Source: an uncultured Prevotellaceae bacterium (lineage in GTDB: Bacteria; Bacteroidota; Bacteroidia; Bacteroidales; Muribaculaceae). From it: a stretch of 47,866 bases of DNA. A program made the translations under genes and the position numbers. Location of the stretch: contig ONEL01000018.1 in the NCBI GenBank assembly GCA_900316835.1, forward strand, positions 1 to 47,866, written 5' to 3'. Under the pieces are notes generated by a model that ran no database searches, was not told the origin of the DNA, and saw only the letters and a program-made list of their open reading frames with translations. Below, piece after piece: positions 1 through 7,656 of this stretch. Positions within the stretch are counted from its first letter, which is position 1. Each line of letters starts with the position of its first letter.

Positions 1-2
1 TT

Positions 3-29
3 TAAGAGAGTTGCAAAGCAACTCTCTTA
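3..29. terminator. Hairpin, terminator-like, at the window edge
   Basis: A 12-bp perfect stem (3-14 with 18-29) closes on a three-base AAA loop. A strong isolated hairpin like this usually ends a transcript. The gene it would serve lies outside the window. There is no clear long T run on either side, so orientation is open. Confidence 0.5.
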
Positions 30-316
30 TTGTGTATACACTATATATGGAATGGTTGGACATACTCTCAGAATCCGGGCGAATAAGTTAAAGAATAGGT
101 CTCAGTAACAGACAGACAATCTAGGTAGTTCGGCAGGGAAGATGTTCGTCATCTTCCCCAGCCATTTCGTTTCTTCGTGCCATCCCAGTTGGTAAGTTCA
201 CTAATAGAACCACCACCGCCAGTAGTTAAACCACCTCTGCCACCAGCAGCACCACCACTTCCGCAATACCACACAATCGTCTAGAGGGAACGGTACTCTT
301 GTCGAAGCCTTCAAAC
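30..316. other. Non-coding stretch with a hairpin and a repeat copy
   Basis: No convincing gene. A 9-bp stem (136-144 with 150-158, loop TTCGT) sits here. On the minus strand a glycine-rich reading frame without a good start runs from about 286 down to a TGA at 149-151, inside that stem. It may be the tail of a decayed gene. The right end, 255-316, is one copy of a 62-bp repeat described separately. Confidence 0.4.
255..316. repeat. Direct repeat copy 1 flanking the ATPase gene
   Basis: Matches 1744-1805 at 57 of 62 positions, same orientation. It ends exactly where the stop codon of the 417-residue ATPase begins. Read on the minus strand, both copies share a frame containing LKASTRVPFPLDDC. 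Three of the five differences are synonymous in that frame, which hints that both derive from a coding fragment. Confidence 0.75.
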
Positions 317-1570
317 TCACACCTCCATCAGCCACTTCCACACCGGCACCACGGGTATTCCCTTTTCCGTGCCCTCCTCATCGTAAGTAATCAGCAGGCA
401 CTTCCAGCCCTCATGTGCCTTGGCATACTTCACCAGCGGGGGCACCTCCCTGTTGTAAGTGGTCGCCTCCTTGATGCTGTAGGATACCTGTATAACGAGT
501 TTCTCGTCAGGCACAATGAAGTCTATTTCTCTCTCCGCGTTCAGGAAAAACACATTCTCCTTGCCAAACCGCCTGCACAGTTCCACCGCCACCATATTCT
601 CCAGCAGCGATGTTTCTGAGTTCATCAAGAATAGATTAAGCAGTCCGTTGTCAACGAAATAGTATTTCTTCTGCATTTCCTTTTCCGTCAGCTTACCCAC
701 CTCGTTCTCCATGGGCAGTATCAGCCAACTGTCAGCGGCATAACCCGCATAGTCTATCGTAGTAGGCACACTGATGGGCGACCCCGTTGCTACGATTACA
801 TTTTTCAGCCTATTATACGACAGCGGTTGCTTCACGCTCTCTGCCATTTTCTTGATCAGGATGTTCAGCACCCTGTCATTCTTAATGTTATTTCGCGCAC
901 AGATGTCACCCAAGTAGATCTTCTGGTAAAGACTTGAAAGCATAGCGCGCTTATTCTTGAACGATAGGATCTCTGGCAGACCGCCGTAATAAAAGTACTC
1001 ATTCAGATGCCGCTTCACCTCACTTCTCTGTATAGTGTCATACTCCCAATGCTCCTTTAACTCGACATGCTGCGCTGCCAGATACTCTTTGAATGAATAT
1101 GGGTACGCATCATAGATAAAGAACCGGCCGCCCAGCGTAGTTGCCACCTCCTTACTCAGCATCTTCGCATTGCTGCCCGTCACATAAACACGGTATTTCG
1201 CATCAGCTAGTCGGCGCACAAACTTATCCCAGTGAGGAATGTTCTGCACCTCGTCCAGAAACACCACCGGCTTCTTGCCATACAGTTCCAGATGGGCCTC
1301 CAGCAGGCTGTTCAAGTCCTCCGTCTGGAATTCCGCCAGACGCTCATCTTCAAAATCCACAAAAAGAATCTCGTCCCATCCCTTTCCGGCAGCCTGTAGC
1401 TGACGCACGCGCTGATACAGCAGGTACGACTTACCCGCATGTCTCACGCCTACTATCACATAGTTGCCGTTCTCTTCGAATTCAACGGGACGATTCACTA
1501 TCACCGCCTCATCCACCTCGCGTTGCTTACTGATCAAGCATTGTTTGATGACATCTTTACTGACACTCAT
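317..1570 (-). CDS. AAA ATPase with DUF4143-type C-terminus
   Basis: A 417-residue P-loop ATPase of the AAA_14/DUF4143 type common in gut Bacteroidales. The Walker A motif GVRHAGKS is at residues 41-48, and a Walker B-like strand ends in DEVQN, followed by the VTGSN sensor typical of this family. The C-terminal part, with NAEREIDF and a VIQVSY strand, resembles the nuclease-like fold often seen in DUF4143. Cellular role is unknown in most members; links to mobile DNA and toxin-like functions have been proposed. The start ATG at 1570 puts Walker A at the usual distance. The gene stands alone between two copies of a 62-bp repeat, which suggests it arrived or was duplicated as a unit. Family call is firm, function is not. 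Confidence 0.85.
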   Translation of the reverse strand: MSVSKDVIKQCLISKQREVDEAVIVNRPVEFEENGNYVIVGVRHAGKSYLLYQRVRQLQAAGKGWDEILFVDFEDERLAEFQTEDLNSLLEAHLELYGKKPVVFLDEVQNIPHWDKFVRRLADAKYRVYVTGSNAKMLSKEVATTLGGRFFIYDAYPYSFKEYLAAQHVELKEHWEYDTIQRSEVKRHLNEYFYYGGLPEILSFKNKRAMLSSLYQKIYLGDICARNNIKNDRVLNILIKKMAESVKQPLSYNRLKNVIVATGSPISVPTTIDYAGYAADSWLILPMENEVGKLTEKEMQKKYYFVDNGLLNLFLMNSETSLLENMVAVELCRRFGKENVFFLNAEREIDFIVPDEKLVIQVSYSIKEATTYNREVPPLVKYAKAHEGWKCLLITYDEEGTEKGIPVVPVWKWLMEV

Positions 1571-1743
1571 ATAAATTGTATTTTATAAGAATTGTACGAT
1601 TTTATAAAGTTGTGTTTACAAAGATAGACATTTTTTATAAAACAAAATTAATAAGCCAAAACTTTTTTGCGATAATTTCACACTTTTTTATCACAAATCA
1701 TCATTTTCCTTGTTTTGTCTATTGCATTTGGCGTTGCCCTAAC

Positions 1744-1805
1744 CCACTTCCACAATACCTCACAATCGTCTAGCGGGAATGGTACCCTTGTCGAAGCCTT
1801 CAAAC
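1744..1805. repeat. Direct repeat copy 2 flanking the ATPase gene
   Basis: Second copy of the 255-316 repeat (57/62 identical). It lies about 170 bp upstream of the ATPase start codon. Similarity continues for a few more bases past a 2-bp insertion (CTCACA after the AA). Confidence 0.75.
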
Positions 1806-1940
1806 AACTCACAACGTTGCAATAGAATCGTTCTTTATTTTTATATTATCCCTATTGCTGGTTTTCCTGTCACGACCTCATCTTTGGTCCTCCCCCCTTG
1901 GGACGAATGGCTTACATTCCACTTTTACAATAAACACAAA

Positions 1941-1978
1941 TATCCCCCAAGAAGTTTTGCTCAAGTTCTTGGGGGATA
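1941..1978 (-). terminator. Terminator of the secreted adhesin-like gene
   Basis: Perfect 13-bp stem, 1941-1953 with 1966-1978 (half TATCCCCCAAGAA), 30 bases past the stop codon of the minus-strand gene ending at 2008. On that strand it is followed by a T-rich run. Confidence 0.75.
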
Positions 1979-2007
1979 ATCTTTTCAGCTACAAGTCATG
2001 GGCGATA

Positions 2008-3855
2008 TCACCTAATCACAACCTTGCGGCCACCATTGATATAGATGCCAGGGGTTGTGGGCTTGCTGTTGAACCTCACACCCTGCAGGTTATACCAAGT
2101 GGTGTCTACAGTGCCGGCGCTAACAGTTTCGATAGCACTAGGAGCATGGTAGCTAACGGTGATTTGCAGTGGCTCGACAAGTCCTCGCGCCATGGTAGCG
2201 GGAGCCTGATTGATGCGAATCTTGTAAACCGCAGGCTCAGCAGCCAGCATGAAATTGGCGCCAGCATTCACATAGAGAGCGGTGGGCACGTCCAGGAGCT
2301 CCTGTGTCACATCGTAGTGGCCTGCGCCAGTCTCGTCGGTGCCACCCATCCAGATGGTGCTACCATCTTGCGCGAAGGAGATAACCTTAAACTGAGCGTT
2401 TGCTCCCAGGTCGGCCTTAGCCTCATAGACACCATCCTCCACCTCTGTAAAGGCAATGCAGCTTGCAGCATCTTCACTCCACTCGTTGAAAGTGCCACTT
2501 AGGTAGAAGTTTTCAATAGCAGTGGCGCCTTCAGGAAGGGTTGTGAACACCACGCTAGAAGACCAGAGACCTTGCACTCCATCTTCAACACCACACACCT
2601 GAACCTCATATTCAGTATTAGGCTCAAGAGGTTGGATAGTGATAGGATTTATTACATCATTATATTGAGTCCACTCAGGTTGCACAACATCTGAAGCATC
2701 GGGCACAAGAACCTCCAGGTCGTCAATGTTGAGCCAGAACTGGTCGGTGCAGTCGAAGTGACGTATAGCAATAAGGCCATAGCCTTCATAGTCGCTCAAG
2801 TCGATAGTGTATTGCTGAAAATCTACACTGGTAGTATAAACATCCGAAACGGCGATAAACTCGTCGACCGAGGTCCACTCCTCGTTCTCTAAAACATACA
2901 CTTGGAATTTCTCGTTGGCATAGCCCGCGTTGGTCTCTTGTGAGCAAGCCCAGAACGATACCTGGCCACCAAGCTTCACCCTGGGAGTAATAATCCAGTT
3001 GTCGGGAGTAAGAGCTCCAGTAGTGTTGTCATAGCTCATCGAATACAAGACGCCTTTACCACTGTGAGCCTTCACATTAGAATTTATCCATGCCCAGCCA
3101 AGGCCGTCACCATCGGCATCAACAAGCGTGAACTCATTTATCTGATCTTTATCCTCAAAGTCCCAAGAGCGGCTAGAGCCTGAAACATCTACATACTTGC
3201 GGTAACGCAGGTTTTGCTTGCTAGCATCGCTAGTCCACGACACCTCGGCGCTATTCACTCCAGGCTCCACTGTCAAGTCGGTGGGAACAGGAACTTGTAT
3301 GTTCTTATACACCTTCATGTTATAAGAGAAAAACAAGAAACCTGGCTGGTCAGGAGAATTGTTCTCTAAATAGAAATCGGCAAGAGTAAAGGTCTTTGTT
3401 GCAGGGTCATACTGAAACCTGAAACTGCTAAAGTTCACAAGATCGGTCGTGCCACAAGCATATATGTCAAAACCCTCATAGGTGCCACAATACTGACCAC
3501 TAGAAAAACTAGCCACATTATCCATCATTTTTCCCTTAATCCATGCATTAGGACAAGTAAAAATCACACCACGGAAGTACACATCACTCCCATCAAAGGC
3601 TACCGAAATGGGATTATCGTTAAGATAGGGAGTATTCTCCTCTCCGTAATAGTAGATAGCGTCTATTGCCCAGTCGTCCTCAACCACTGCCGTCTCAGGC
3701 AACGTCACCAGCACATTATCTTTTGCTTTCAACGACGCGCCCATGTCTCTCTTAATCCCACTATAGGGCACCACGGGACCCTTGGGAAGCATTTGTGCAA
3801 AAGAAGCAACAGTCACCACCAGTGCCATTGCGATAATTGTGTAAAAACGTTTCAT
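2008..3855 (-). CDS. Secreted multidomain adhesin-like protein
   Basis: A 615-residue exported protein. Residues 1-20 form a signal peptide (MKRFYTIIAMALVVTVASFA). A fibronectin-III-like strand region begins near residue 190 (PTDLTVEPGVNSAEVSWT). It is interrupted by a choice-of-anchor-J/cleaved-adhesin-like module at about 225-385, recognisable by SWDFED, GLGWAW, SGKGVLYS and DNWIITPRV. A second FnIII half ends near 440 (YEVQVCGVEDG). Residues about 445-545 resemble the SusE/SusF-type starch-binding module (FYLSGTFNEWS). The last 30 residues (WYNLQGVRF, then GIYINGGRKVVIR) look like a Bacteroidetes C-terminal sorting tail for type IX secretion. Likely a cell-surface binding protein; the ligand is unknown. 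It is monocistronic with its own terminator. Confidence 0.8.
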   Translation of the reverse strand: MKRFYTIIAMALVVTVASFAQMLPKGPVVPYSGIKRDMGASLKAKDNVLVTLPETAVVEDDWAIDAIYYYGEENTPYLNDNPISVAFDGSDVYFRGVIFTCPNAWIKGKMMDNVASFSSGQYCGTYEGFDIYACGTTDLVNFSSFRFQYDPATKTFTLADFYLENNSPDQPGFLFFSYNMKVYKNIQVPVPTDLTVEPGVNSAEVSWTSDASKQNLRYRKYVDVSGSSRSWDFEDKDQINEFTLVDADGDGLGWAWINSNVKAHSGKGVLYSMSYDNTTGALTPDNWIITPRVKLGGQVSFWACSQETNAGYANEKFQVYVLENEEWTSVDEFIAVSDVYTTSVDFQQYTIDLSDYEGYGLIAIRHFDCTDQFWLNIDDLEVLVPDASDVVQPEWTQYNDVINPITIQPLEPNTEYEVQVCGVEDGVQGLWSSSVVFTTLPEGATAIENFYLSGTFNEWSEDAASCIAFTEVEDGVYEAKADLGANAQFKVISFAQDGSTIWMGGTDETGAGHYDVTQELLDVPTALYVNAGANFMLAAEPAVYKIRINQAPATMARGLVEPLQITVSYHAPSAIETVSAGTVDTTWYNLQGVRFNSKPTTPGIYINGGRKVVIR

Positions 3856-4017
3856 ACCTACATAAATTGGTTAATAATCATCATTAATTCCACAAAGTAA
3901 GTAAAATTATTTAACAAATACAACAACTAACCATATTATATCAAAACTTTTCAACCTCACCAACAATACAAATCGTGCTTCAAGAAAATAAAAAAAATGG
4001 ATTTTTTATTCAAATGG

Positions 4018-4048
4018 TTTGACAATTAAAAAAATTACATTACCTTTG
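4018..4048 (+). promoter_or_regulatory. Promoter of tRNA-Leu
   Basis: TTTG at 4018-4021 and TACCTTTG at 4041-4048 with a 19-base spacer: an exact Bacteroidetes housekeeping promoter. The -7 element ends 13 bases before the tRNA. Confidence 0.8.
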
Positions 4049-4061
4049 CACCGCTTTTCGA

Positions 4062-4145
4062 GCCCAGATGGCGGAATCGGTAGACGCGCTGGTCTCAAAC
4101 ACCAGTGGGGTAACACCCGTGCCGGTTCGACCCCGGCTCTGGGTA
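4062..4145 (+). tRNA. tRNA-Leu (CAA anticodon)
   Basis: An 84-base tRNA with a long variable arm, as expected for Leu. The acceptor stem GCCCAGA pairs with TCTGGGT at 4138-4144, with a G-U closing pair. The anticodon stem CTGGT/ACCAG encloses loop CTCAAAC, giving anticodon CAA (UUG codons). The T arm is GCCGG-TTCGACC-CCGGC. CCA is not encoded. It has its own promoter and terminator. The DNA immediately downstream carries a truncated gene, as is common at tRNA integration hot spots. Confidence 0.95.
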
Positions 4146-4159
4146 CAGCTTAAAAAGCG

Positions 4160-4200
4160 CAAGGTGCTGAATCTCAATACGGTTCGGCACCTTGTTTTTA
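4160..4200 (+). terminator. Terminator of tRNA-Leu
   Basis: Stem CAAGGTGC (4160-4167) with GCACCTTG (4187-4194), followed by TTTTT: a standard intrinsic terminator 15 bases past the tRNA. Confidence 0.85.
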
Positions 4201-4226
4201 TTTTACTTGAACATTACTTGAACCTT
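4201..4226. repeat. ACTTGAAC repeats beside tRNA-Leu (left copies)
   Basis: TTTTACTTGAACATT at 4201-4215 is followed directly by ACTTGAACCTT at 4216-4226. The same 15-mer recurs at 5717-5731, and ACTTGAACATT again at 5787-5797. The repeats bracket a 1.5-kb segment that starts right after the tRNA terminator. Confidence 0.65.
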
Positions 4227-4255
4227 TTTTGATAGAAGACGATCTAAAGCGATGA

Positions 4256-4765
4256 AAAAAGAAGAACACACATCCAGCCCTCGAGTGGAAAGACGGCGTG
4301 AAAGGCATCGACTGGGGCACGCTCATGCTCTTTGGCGGAGGATTGTCGATGGGTGCCATGATGTTTTCCACAGGACTGTCGCAATGGATAGGTGAAGGCA
4401 TGAAATCAATGATGGGTGGACACCCGTCGGAGTTCTTCTTCATCGCGGTATTCTGCATTATGTCACTGCTTCTCTCGGAATTGGCCTCACACACTGCTGC
4501 CGTCAACCTTATGGGAACAATAGCAATAAGCACGGCCTTGTCGTTAGGTTTCAACCCCATCCCTGTGGCTGTGGGCGTGGCCATGGCATCTTCGTTAGGC
4601 TTCATGATGCCAGTGTCGACTCCTCCCAACGCTATTGTTTATGCCTCGGGCTATGTGCCTATTACCAAAATGTTCAAATCAGGTCTCATCATCGACATCT
4701 TGGGAATCTTCTTGATTACAATACCCATTGTGATGTGGCTCGTCAAGGTAATTATGGGCGTATAG
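4256..4765 (+). pseudogene. 5'-truncated DASS-family dicarboxylate/Na+ symporter
   Basis: About 170 codons of an integral membrane transporter of the divalent anion:sodium symporter family (DASS/SLC13). The family signature near the C-terminus is clear: SLGFMMPVSTPPNAIVYASG. Helical segments before and after it (DWGTLMLFGGGLSMGAMM, ILGIFLITIPIVMWLVKVI) fit the last helices of the transporter. Family members have roughly 450-600 residues, so about two thirds of the N-terminal side is missing. Homology-like sequence (HPALEWKDGV) continues upstream of the GTG at 4298 to about 4268, then meets an in-frame TGA at 4253-4255. The break is therefore a DNA junction and not an alternative start. The junction lies just past the tRNA-Leu terminator. 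A short translated product is possible but would not form a complete transporter. Confidence 0.8.
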
Positions 4766-4785
4766 GCAGCGCCCATCCCGCATCA

Positions 4786-5010
4786 GTTGAAGCCATGCAC
4801 TGCCGTGCATGGAAAATTAGCGAGCCTGCGGCTCTAAAATTGTGGGCGACGAAGTCGCTAAAATATGAAAAATTTTAGCGAAGCTTTAATTTCCACTCCG
4901 TCAGGAGTGGCAAAAACTGCCCGCAGCGCGCTTAATATAGCATGAAAATTTAATAATAATTGCCCCGAGCGTCTATGAAATTTTAAGCGAAGCGCCCACC
5001 CCGCACGTGT
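4786..5010. repeat. Array of mini-palindromes with TAAAATT tails (locus 1)
   Basis: A run of short hairpins without coding potential: CCATGCAC/GTGCATGG (4793-4812), GAGCC-TGC-GGCTC followed by TAAAATT (4822-4841), GCGAC-GAA-GTCGC followed by TAAAATA (4846-4865), and AGCGAAGC units flanked by AATTTTA. The same elements recur at 21589-21780. Confidence 0.6.
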
Positions 5011-5036
5011 GAGGACCCGGACAGGATATCTTGGCT

Positions 5037-5576
5037 CTATTTGCTTTTCACGTTTTTGAGATGCGTTTTCAGCAGTTTCGTTGCCTGCCCGTACGGGCTT
5101 GTGGTGACGCTTGCGAAGTAGGCCGCCATGGTGGTGGTATAGGTGCAGCGGTAGTATCCTTTGCCAAACAGTTCTTCCTCGGTGAAGCTCTCGGCAAGTT
5201 GCAGCATCTCTTCATGAGTCTGGTGCAGTAGTTGTTGCGCCTTAACGAAAGATGTGCCTTGGTGCTTCTTAACCAGCATCTTATCCATCTCGTGGTAGTT
5301 CTTGCGGTACTCGTCGGGAAGGTAGTCGCGTTGCTTGCCTGCGCGTATGTTGTTGACAAACTCGCGCATCAGCACCTGCCATTCATAAAGATGGATGAGA
5401 AGGTCGCGCGGGCATTGGTCATAAATCCACCGTGCGCCACATTTTTTTGTGTCGTTGGCTAACAGGAACGGCGCTTCAAGTTCGGCTGCAGTCATCTTGC
5501 CTATCTGTTCATTCAGCTTAGCATAGCTGTCGGCCATCGCGGTGAGAAGTTCTTGTTTTGTTTTGGGTGCTGCCAT
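5037..5576 (-). CDS. ClbS/DfsB-family four-helix-bundle protein
   Basis: A 179-residue soluble protein of the ClbS/DfsB (DUF1706) family. Helical pattern and motifs match: KTKQELLTAM at the N-terminus, RDLLIHLYEW near residues 58-67, and a C-terminal LLKTHLKN helix. The best-known member, ClbS, protects colibactin producers by opening the toxin's cyclopropane warhead. Relatives outside colibactin clusters are widespread and mostly of unknown substrate. No biosynthetic cluster lies nearby, so a role in toxin resistance or small-molecule detoxification is only an analogy. The gene is isolated, within the segment bounded by ACTTGAAC repeats. Full length for the family. Confidence 0.85.
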   Translation of the reverse strand: MAAPKTKQELLTAMADSYAKLNEQIGKMTAAELEAPFLLANDTKKCGARWIYDQCPRDLLIHLYEWQVLMREFVNNIRAGKQRDYLPDEYRKNYHEMDKMLVKKHQGTSFVKAQQLLHQTHEEMLQLAESFTEEELFGKGYYRCTYTTTMAAYFASVTTSPYGQATKLLKTHLKNVKSK

Positions 5577-5716
5577 AGTTTGATTCTTTTAAGAGGATCG
5601 ATTTGGTTTATTGTCTATATGCAGGGCAAAAGTAACGTTTGTAGCTGTAGCAGCCATAATGTTAATTAAATTTATTTATTCACTAAATATTTGATTTTTC
5701 GCTACAAAATTAGTAA

Positions 5717-5797
5717 TTTTACTTGAACATTTTACCAACTGACATTTAAAATTTATTATTTTTCAGCATTTAACGTCTAATTATTTACTTGAACATT
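5717..5797. repeat. ACTTGAACATT repeats (right copies)
   Basis: TTTTACTTGAACATT at 5717-5731 is identical to 4201-4215. A further ACTTGAACATTTT is at 5787-5799. See the tRNA-Leu junction. Confidence 0.65.
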
Positions 5798-5937
5798 TTG
5801 TGTTTTATACTTCTTTGAGCAACTTTATATCAAAATTTATAATATGTTGAAATATAGTGTAATATAGACATTTCAAAGAAGTTCGCGGTAATCTGAAGAA
5901 TTATATCTTACCCCGGCGAGTTTGACTCGAAAACAAT

Positions 5938-5976
5938 CGCTAAAGCCTTGACTTCAAGACTTTAGCGCTTTTTCTT
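5938..5976 (+). terminator. Orphan intrinsic terminator
   Basis: CGCTAAAG (5938-5945) pairs with CTTTAGCG (5960-5967). An inner CTTGA/TCAAG pair extends the stem, and CTTTTTCTTT follows. It points along the plus strand, but no gene is visible upstream to use it. Confidence 0.7.
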
Positions 5977-6157
5977 TCCACCACATTTTCCCACAGCAGC
6001 AAACGTCCTCGCAAAATAATTGTGTATTGATATAATAGTTCTCATTCCCATCTTTATCCGTGCAAGGCAGGTATGAGCAAGTCACAGGAACCGATGGATT
6101 GCAGAAATCAAATGGCACACGCAGCAGTTCATTAAGTTTCTCCGTATGCTGGTCAAT
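5954..6157 (-). pseudogene. Cys-rich gene remnant, unrecognised
   Basis: A 67-codon open stretch on the minus strand, ended by TGA at 5954-5956 and bounded upstream by another TGA (6158-6160), with no ATG. The peptide has protein-like composition: NELLRVPFDFCNPSVPVTC, then DKDGNENYYINTQLF, and a cysteine cluster EDVCCCGK. I do not recognise the family. It is most likely the 3' end of a gene whose front was lost. The terminator hairpin at 5938 overlaps its end. Confidence 0.35.
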
Positions 6158-6380
6158 TCAGGATTAATAATTTGGTTTAGTTGTTGATAATATTTAGACC
6201 AGTGACACCGGGCCCTAAACAAGGTCAACTAGACCAAATAAAACCATTTTGTTAGCAAACTAATAGATTACCAGGATACAACATTGCATTTTTGCATGTA
6301 TTGGAAAGCTCATAAACTATGTCATGAACATCATCATTATATTTTTGTACATAAGTACCTCTTACCATGTTTCCTGGGAT

Positions 6381-7655
6381 TTAATTATATCGCAATCTAT
6401 TGCTATAATTGGTCAATATAATAGTTTCAGCACTCTCCCTATCATGTAAACCAAAAAGTTGAACGAAACGTTCTACCATTTTAGTTCGATCTTTGGAGTT
6501 CAACATATCAGAGGAATACATCTCAAGCATCAGATATTTAGTTATGCTGCCATTTCTAACTAACATTTTTTTTGCGGAAGCATCCCATAAAATTCTTGTC
6601 CAATATACAGATTCAATATTCCTGTCAAGGAAAGAGGCATAGTCTGATAATATCGTTTTATAATTAAAATCTTTTTGAATTGTCATTATTTGGCACACAG
6701 CTGATACAAATGGGAGAATGCCAACAGGACGGAAGAATAGGTTACCACCTTCCCCCTGTGGTCTAAATCTAAGCGCAGCCTCATTACTCTTGTCTGAAAT
6801 ATAATCTTGCAACTCCACAAAATTGATAATCATTTCATCCCAAAATGACTTTACAAAATCGTAAAATGATTGTATTTCAGAATCATCAGGACGTGCTCTC
6901 TTATAATCCTTGAGTTTCTCATTGGATAATAGCTTTCCTGTTTCTCTTAGATGAAACACTTTGAATAATTCATCATGACAATCATATAAGGTCATTAACG
7001 TTGTAAATGAACTTTTATCTGTTGTTGGTATAGATTTCGTATTACTAATCTTTATTCGATTATCCATGAATAGTTCGTACCCCTCCAATAACCACCGAGT
7101 AATTATAGCCACAATATCGTCTTCATCAAGAGCTATAATATCGCCTTTTCCTACTGGCTTAGCATATCTATTAAGAATAGAGAAAATCCTCCTTGATTTA
7201 GCCATACCTTTAGAAGAATTCTCATGACCGATAAGCATGATTGGTACTGTATCGTTTTCATACTTTCTATTCTCTTTTAGTGCTGCTTTAATTCCCTCAA
7301 GTCTATGCTGGCCATCTAATGGAAAAATCTGTTCATTACCATTTAATTCCAGCAAACCAACATTTCCATACATCACATTATCCACTTCATATCTAACCTC
7401 TCGCCATTGTGGGTCACCATCATACACAGCAAGAACCATTGCATTAAAGAAATGGTCAGGATGTTTCAGAATGTAATCCTTAATTTTTAAATAATTATCC
7501 GACAAAGAACGTTGTAGTGCTTCTTTTAATTGGCCAGATTTGTACAACTCTTCGGAACTGCGTCTATTTACTAGAGACGCTATATCTTTAAATTTTAAAT
7601 TTGTTATATAGTAAACTGTTTTTCCTATATAACCTCTTATTGCTGGAAGTATCAT
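6381..7655 (-). CDS. DndB-like DGQHR-domain protein
   Basis: A 424-residue protein with the DGQHR motif at residues 114-118, inside IFPLDGQHRLEGIKAAL. This is the hallmark of the DndB family and of the N-terminal part of related phosphorothioation proteins. DndB in double-strand Dnd systems is a DNA-binding repressor that tunes the modification genes. In SspE-type effectors a DGQHR-like domain senses phosphorothioate DNA. Here it is free-standing, with no HNH or DUF1524-type tail, so a regulatory or sensing role is the better inference. It is the last gene of the nine-gene operon, one base after the GIY-YIG gene. Family call rests on the motif plus context; a plain ParB-like or antitoxin role is the main alternative. 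Confidence 0.75.
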   Translation of the reverse strand: MILPAIRGYIGKTVYYITNLKFKDIASLVNRRSSEELYKSGQLKEALQRSLSDNYLKIKDYILKHPDHFFNAMVLAVYDGDPQWREVRYEVDNVMYGNVGLLELNGNEQIFPLDGQHRLEGIKAALKENRKYENDTVPIMLIGHENSSKGMAKSRRIFSILNRYAKPVGKGDIIALDEDDIVAIITRWLLEGYELFMDNRIKISNTKSIPTTDKSSFTTLMTLYDCHDELFKVFHLRETGKLLSNEKLKDYKRARPDDSEIQSFYDFVKSFWDEMIINFVELQDYISDKSNEAALRFRPQGEGGNLFFRPVGILPFVSAVCQIMTIQKDFNYKTILSDYASFLDRNIESVYWTRILWDASAKKMLVRNGSITKYLMLEMYSSDMLNSKDRTKMVERFVQLFGLHDRESAETIILTNYSNRLRYN

Positions 7656-7656
7656 T

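Larger units (their letters stand above)
5577..6380. other. Gene-poor spacer between ClbS-like gene and defence operon
   Basis: About 800 bases without an intact gene. It contains two ACTTGAACATT repeats (5721-5731, 5787-5797), a strong plus-strand terminator at 5938-5967, a minus-strand gene remnant (5954-6157), and an inverted repeat of 13 bases (TTTGGTTTAGTTG at 6171-6183 with 6226-6238, one mismatch). The last could form a long-loop hairpin downstream of the defence operon. Confidence 0.5.

Noticed and set aside
149..286. Glycine-rich minus-strand frame
   Set aside because: No start codon or ribosome site, low complexity, and it overlaps a repeat; noted only as possible debris.
1855..2502. 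Open frame of 215 codons on the plus strand
   Set aside because: It runs antisense to the well-supported secreted protein gene and crosses its terminator.
5915..5935. T-arm-like CGAGTTTGACTCG resembling a tRNA or tmRNA end
   Set aside because: No acceptor or anticodon arm can be built upstream; only a short hairpin remains.
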